From Cyanobium sp. ATX 6A2 (GTDB lineage Bacteria > Cyanobacteriota > Cyanobacteriia > PCC-6307 > Cyanobiaceae): DNA of 64,000 nucleotides. The DNA is taken from contig NZ_JAGQCU010000003.1 in assembly GCF_024346355.1 (NCBI RefSeq), positions 62,001-126,000 of the forward strand. Reading direction: 5' to 3'. A program made the position numbers and the translations under genes. Position 1 is the stretch's first letter. Every line of letters begins with the position of its first letter. The notes beneath the pieces were generated by a model. The model saw nothing but the letters and a program-made list of their open reading frames with translations. It had not been told where the DNA came from and did not search any database. Below are positions 62,542 to 64,000 of this stretch, in pieces.

Positions 62542-62775
62542 GTCTACCTGCGTATCTGGACAGGCACCGACCCTGGGCCATCCACCGTCAACCCTGCCCA
62601 GCGGCGACAGGGCGGAGAACAGGCCCCAAGGTGGCGGGTGTGTGGGACCCGTGGCCAACAATCAAAATCACCACAAATCCACGTTTCGCGGCGCGCCAGT
62701 GTGGGTGTTGACTATCCCGTCTGAGACGCGCTCTGGGTCTTGATGCGCTGCTTAGGTGCGACAGCCGGGAACTGC

Positions 62776-63933
62776 TCAGGGATTTCGGTAGAGCTCCTTC
62801 AGCATCTGGTAGGCCTCGTTCAGGCGGCGCATCGTCTCCTCTGAGCCCCCGGAGTCGGGATGGTGGGCCAGTGCCATCTCCCGGTAGGCCTCGCGAATCG
62901 CGCCGAGGGTGAGCCGATGCCCTGGGGCCGTGGGCAGCTGCAACTGCTTGAGGGCACCCTGGAGCGTCATCGTGTGCTCCAGGGTCTGGAAGGAGGTGCC
63001 CCGGCGGCGGCGGCGGAATCGGTGCACAAAGCGGCGGATCAGCGTGGGCAGACGCAGATCCAGCGTGGAAGCGCTGAAGGGATCCTCCAGGATCCCGGCC
63101 ACCACCATCACCCGCTCGAAGCTGGCGGGGCCCGGCGGCCAGGCCGGGGAGAGGCCGCTCATCACCAGGCCGATCAGCGTCCAGCTGAACGGCCTGCCCT
63201 CGCTCTGGTCGCACTGGGGCCAAATGTCCTGGGCCAGCCACACCATCGCCGCCTCCAGCACCGCCGGGTGGGCCGGCTTGCCGTAGAGCTCCTGCCAGTG
63301 GGTTGCGGCCCGCTCCAGGGCGCGATCAATCACCTCGGATCCCAGTTGGGGCAGCGGTTCGGACGACTCCGCCGGGCCTTCCGCCGGGGGCTGCAGGCTG
63401 CGTCGCACCTGCTCGGAGCGGCGGCGCACGAATCCGGGCAGATCAATCCCCCGGCCACCACCTGAGCGTGTGTCCCGCTGGGAGTGCTCCGCTTCGCCCC
63501 AGCTGGCGGGGGCAACACGATCGGCCCTGGCGGGGCCGGCGTCGAACTCCAGATCCAGCGCCAGCTCACCACTGCCCTCGCGGGCCACGAGCACCAGGCT
63601 GCCCCGTTCATCGAACAGTCCCGGCTGCTCCACAGCGGCCTCAGTGCTCCTTCCCGAGTCGGGGGTGTCGCCGTCAGCCGGGGACTCCTCAGCGCCGGTG
63701 GCTGCAGCAGCGCCAATACCGTCGTCCCCGGCCGGCACAGCCGCTGCCGCCATCTCGTCAAGGCCGCCATCGTCGGGTTCGAGGATGTTGCGCAGCAGTC
63801 GCTCCACGATCGCGCCGCGGCTGCGCAGGCCGTATTCCCCCTTCAGGGCATCGAGGCGGGCCACCAGCTCGGCACTGAGCTTGAGCTGGATACTGCGCTG
63901 GGGCGGATCGCCCCGCAAGTCGTCATCACGCAC
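62776..63933 (-). CDS. J-domain protein with RHH-like N-terminus
   Basis: The 385-aa protein has an N-terminal ribbon-helix-helix-like segment (RSIQLKLSAELVARLDALKG, RSRGAIVERLLRNILE), a disordered acidic Ala/Gly/Asp-rich linker, a middle helical domain (EVIDRALERAATHWQELYGK, FSWTLIGLVMSGLSP) and a C-terminal J domain (TLGAIREAYREMALAHHPDS, GGSEETMRRLNEAYQMLKEL) with the usual HPD motif. It should recruit DnaK to a DNA- or protein-bound target. GTG 63933. The function is unknown. Confidence 0.82.
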   Translation of the reverse strand: MRDDDLRGDPPQRSIQLKLSAELVARLDALKGEYGLRSRGAIVERLLRNILEPDDGGLDEMAAAAVPAGDDGIGAAAATGAEESPADGDTPDSGRSTEAAVEQPGLFDERGSLVLVAREGSGELALDLEFDAGPARADRVAPASWGEAEHSQRDTRSGGGRGIDLPGFVRRRSEQVRRSLQPPAEGPAESSEPLPQLGSEVIDRALERAATHWQELYGKPAHPAVLEAAMVWLAQDIWPQCDQSEGRPFSWTLIGLVMSGLSPAWPPGPASFERVMVVAGILEDPFSASTLDLRLPTLIRRFVHRFRRRRRGTSFQTLEHTMTLQGALKQLQLPTAPGHRLTLGAIREAYREMALAHHPDSGGSEETMRRLNEAYQMLKELYRNP

Positions 63934-63953
63934 GGGCCTGGAGTCGCGACGGG

Positions 63954-64000
63954 TCAGTTCCTCAACAGACCGCGCATCACCTCCTGCTGGGCCTCCACCG
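63954..64000 (-). CDS. C-terminal end of a gene running off the window
   Basis: On the minus strand a frame is open from the window edge and ends VEAQQEVMRGLLRN followed by TGA at 63956-63954, 21 bases before the J-domain gene start. Only 14 residues are visible, so no family can be named. The short spacing suggests cotranscription with the J-domain gene. Confidence 0.45.
   Translation of the reverse strand, partial: VEAQQEVMRGLLRN

Larger units (their letters stand above)
62053..62775. other. Long intergenic region with no supported gene
   Basis: This 720-base gap lies between the apcD terminator and the J-domain gene. Two overlapping frames stay open on the plus strand (62205-62724), but their translations are low-complexity and unlike proteins. 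I find no tRNA, transposase or known RNA. It contains two perfect hairpins and repeated words (TGGACAGG three times as itself or reverse complement, GCATNCGCGAC twice), so it may carry a non-coding RNA, long leader or decayed sequence. Confidence 0.55.

Noticed and set aside
62205-62724. Two overlapping plus-strand frames of about 168 aa
   Set aside because: Both are open only through base composition, share no protein-like pattern, and no ribosome-binding site or family match was seen.

Overview
The window comes from a GC-rich (roughly two-thirds GC by eye) alpha-cyanobacterium, most likely a Cyanobium or Synechococcus subcluster 5.2 type picocyanobacterium. The support is a set of photosynthesis genes (chlP, ccsA, apcD, psb32, pxcA, a CCB-type cytochrome b6f cofactor assembly factor), class II FBP/SBPase (glpX), ferredoxin-type sulfite reductase, a DevBCA exporter and many small picocyanobacterial conserved hypotheticals. 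It is dense chromosomal core sequence on both strands. I see no prophage, insertion sequence, CRISPR array or rRNA operon.

Layout. 0-3.3 kb: end of a DevBCA-type exporter, a 51-aa basic protein and a family 2 glycosyltransferase. 3.5-8.5 kb: rpsB-tsf, a hypothetical gene and recG. 8.5-16.1 kb: a VanX-like dipeptidase, sir, glyS, chlP and a VanY-like carboxypeptidase. 16.2-21.8 kb: typA, a DUF309 gene, the lptA-lptB-lptF cluster and ccsA. 21.8-29.8 kb: carbon metabolism and tetrapyrrole entry (rpe, glpX, hemA, glgC, gnd, pgl) plus a CIA30-domain protein. 29.8-37.8 kb: ilvD, a degenerate uracil phosphoribosyltransferase homologue, a pentapeptide protein, a His-rich CobW GTPase, purS-purQ, 2-Cys peroxiredoxin and a mutarotase.

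37.8-41.9 kb is an iron and oxidative-stress neighbourhood: a Fur-box-like promoter in front of a Crp-family (IdiB-like) regulator, ferritin, a short SepF-like protein, a Prx5-type peroxiredoxin, a secreted superoxide dismutase and a DUF3122 protein. 42.0-45.0 kb is a compact sulfide/persulfide operon: an ETHE1-like dioxygenase fused to rhodanese, a membrane rhodanese, a TauE/SafE exporter and an OsmC protein. It is followed by tRNA-Met(CAT).

45.2-64 kb: LysM/M23 peptidase, trmL, cobU, pxcA, psb32, a CCB factor, an lptC-like lipoprotein gene translationally coupled to metG, an FAD oxidoreductase, an RNase II/R enzyme with rpsR and rpmG, pheT, rlmD, apcD with a strong terminator, a roughly 720-bp intergenic region with hairpins, and a J-domain protein with a DNA-binding-like N-terminus. 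The best candidates for under-described biology are the persulfide operon, the iron-box regulator/ferritin cluster with its SepF-like paralogue, the degenerate UPRT, the RHH/J-domain protein, the RNase gene with no canonical start and the structured intergenic region near 62.5 kb.
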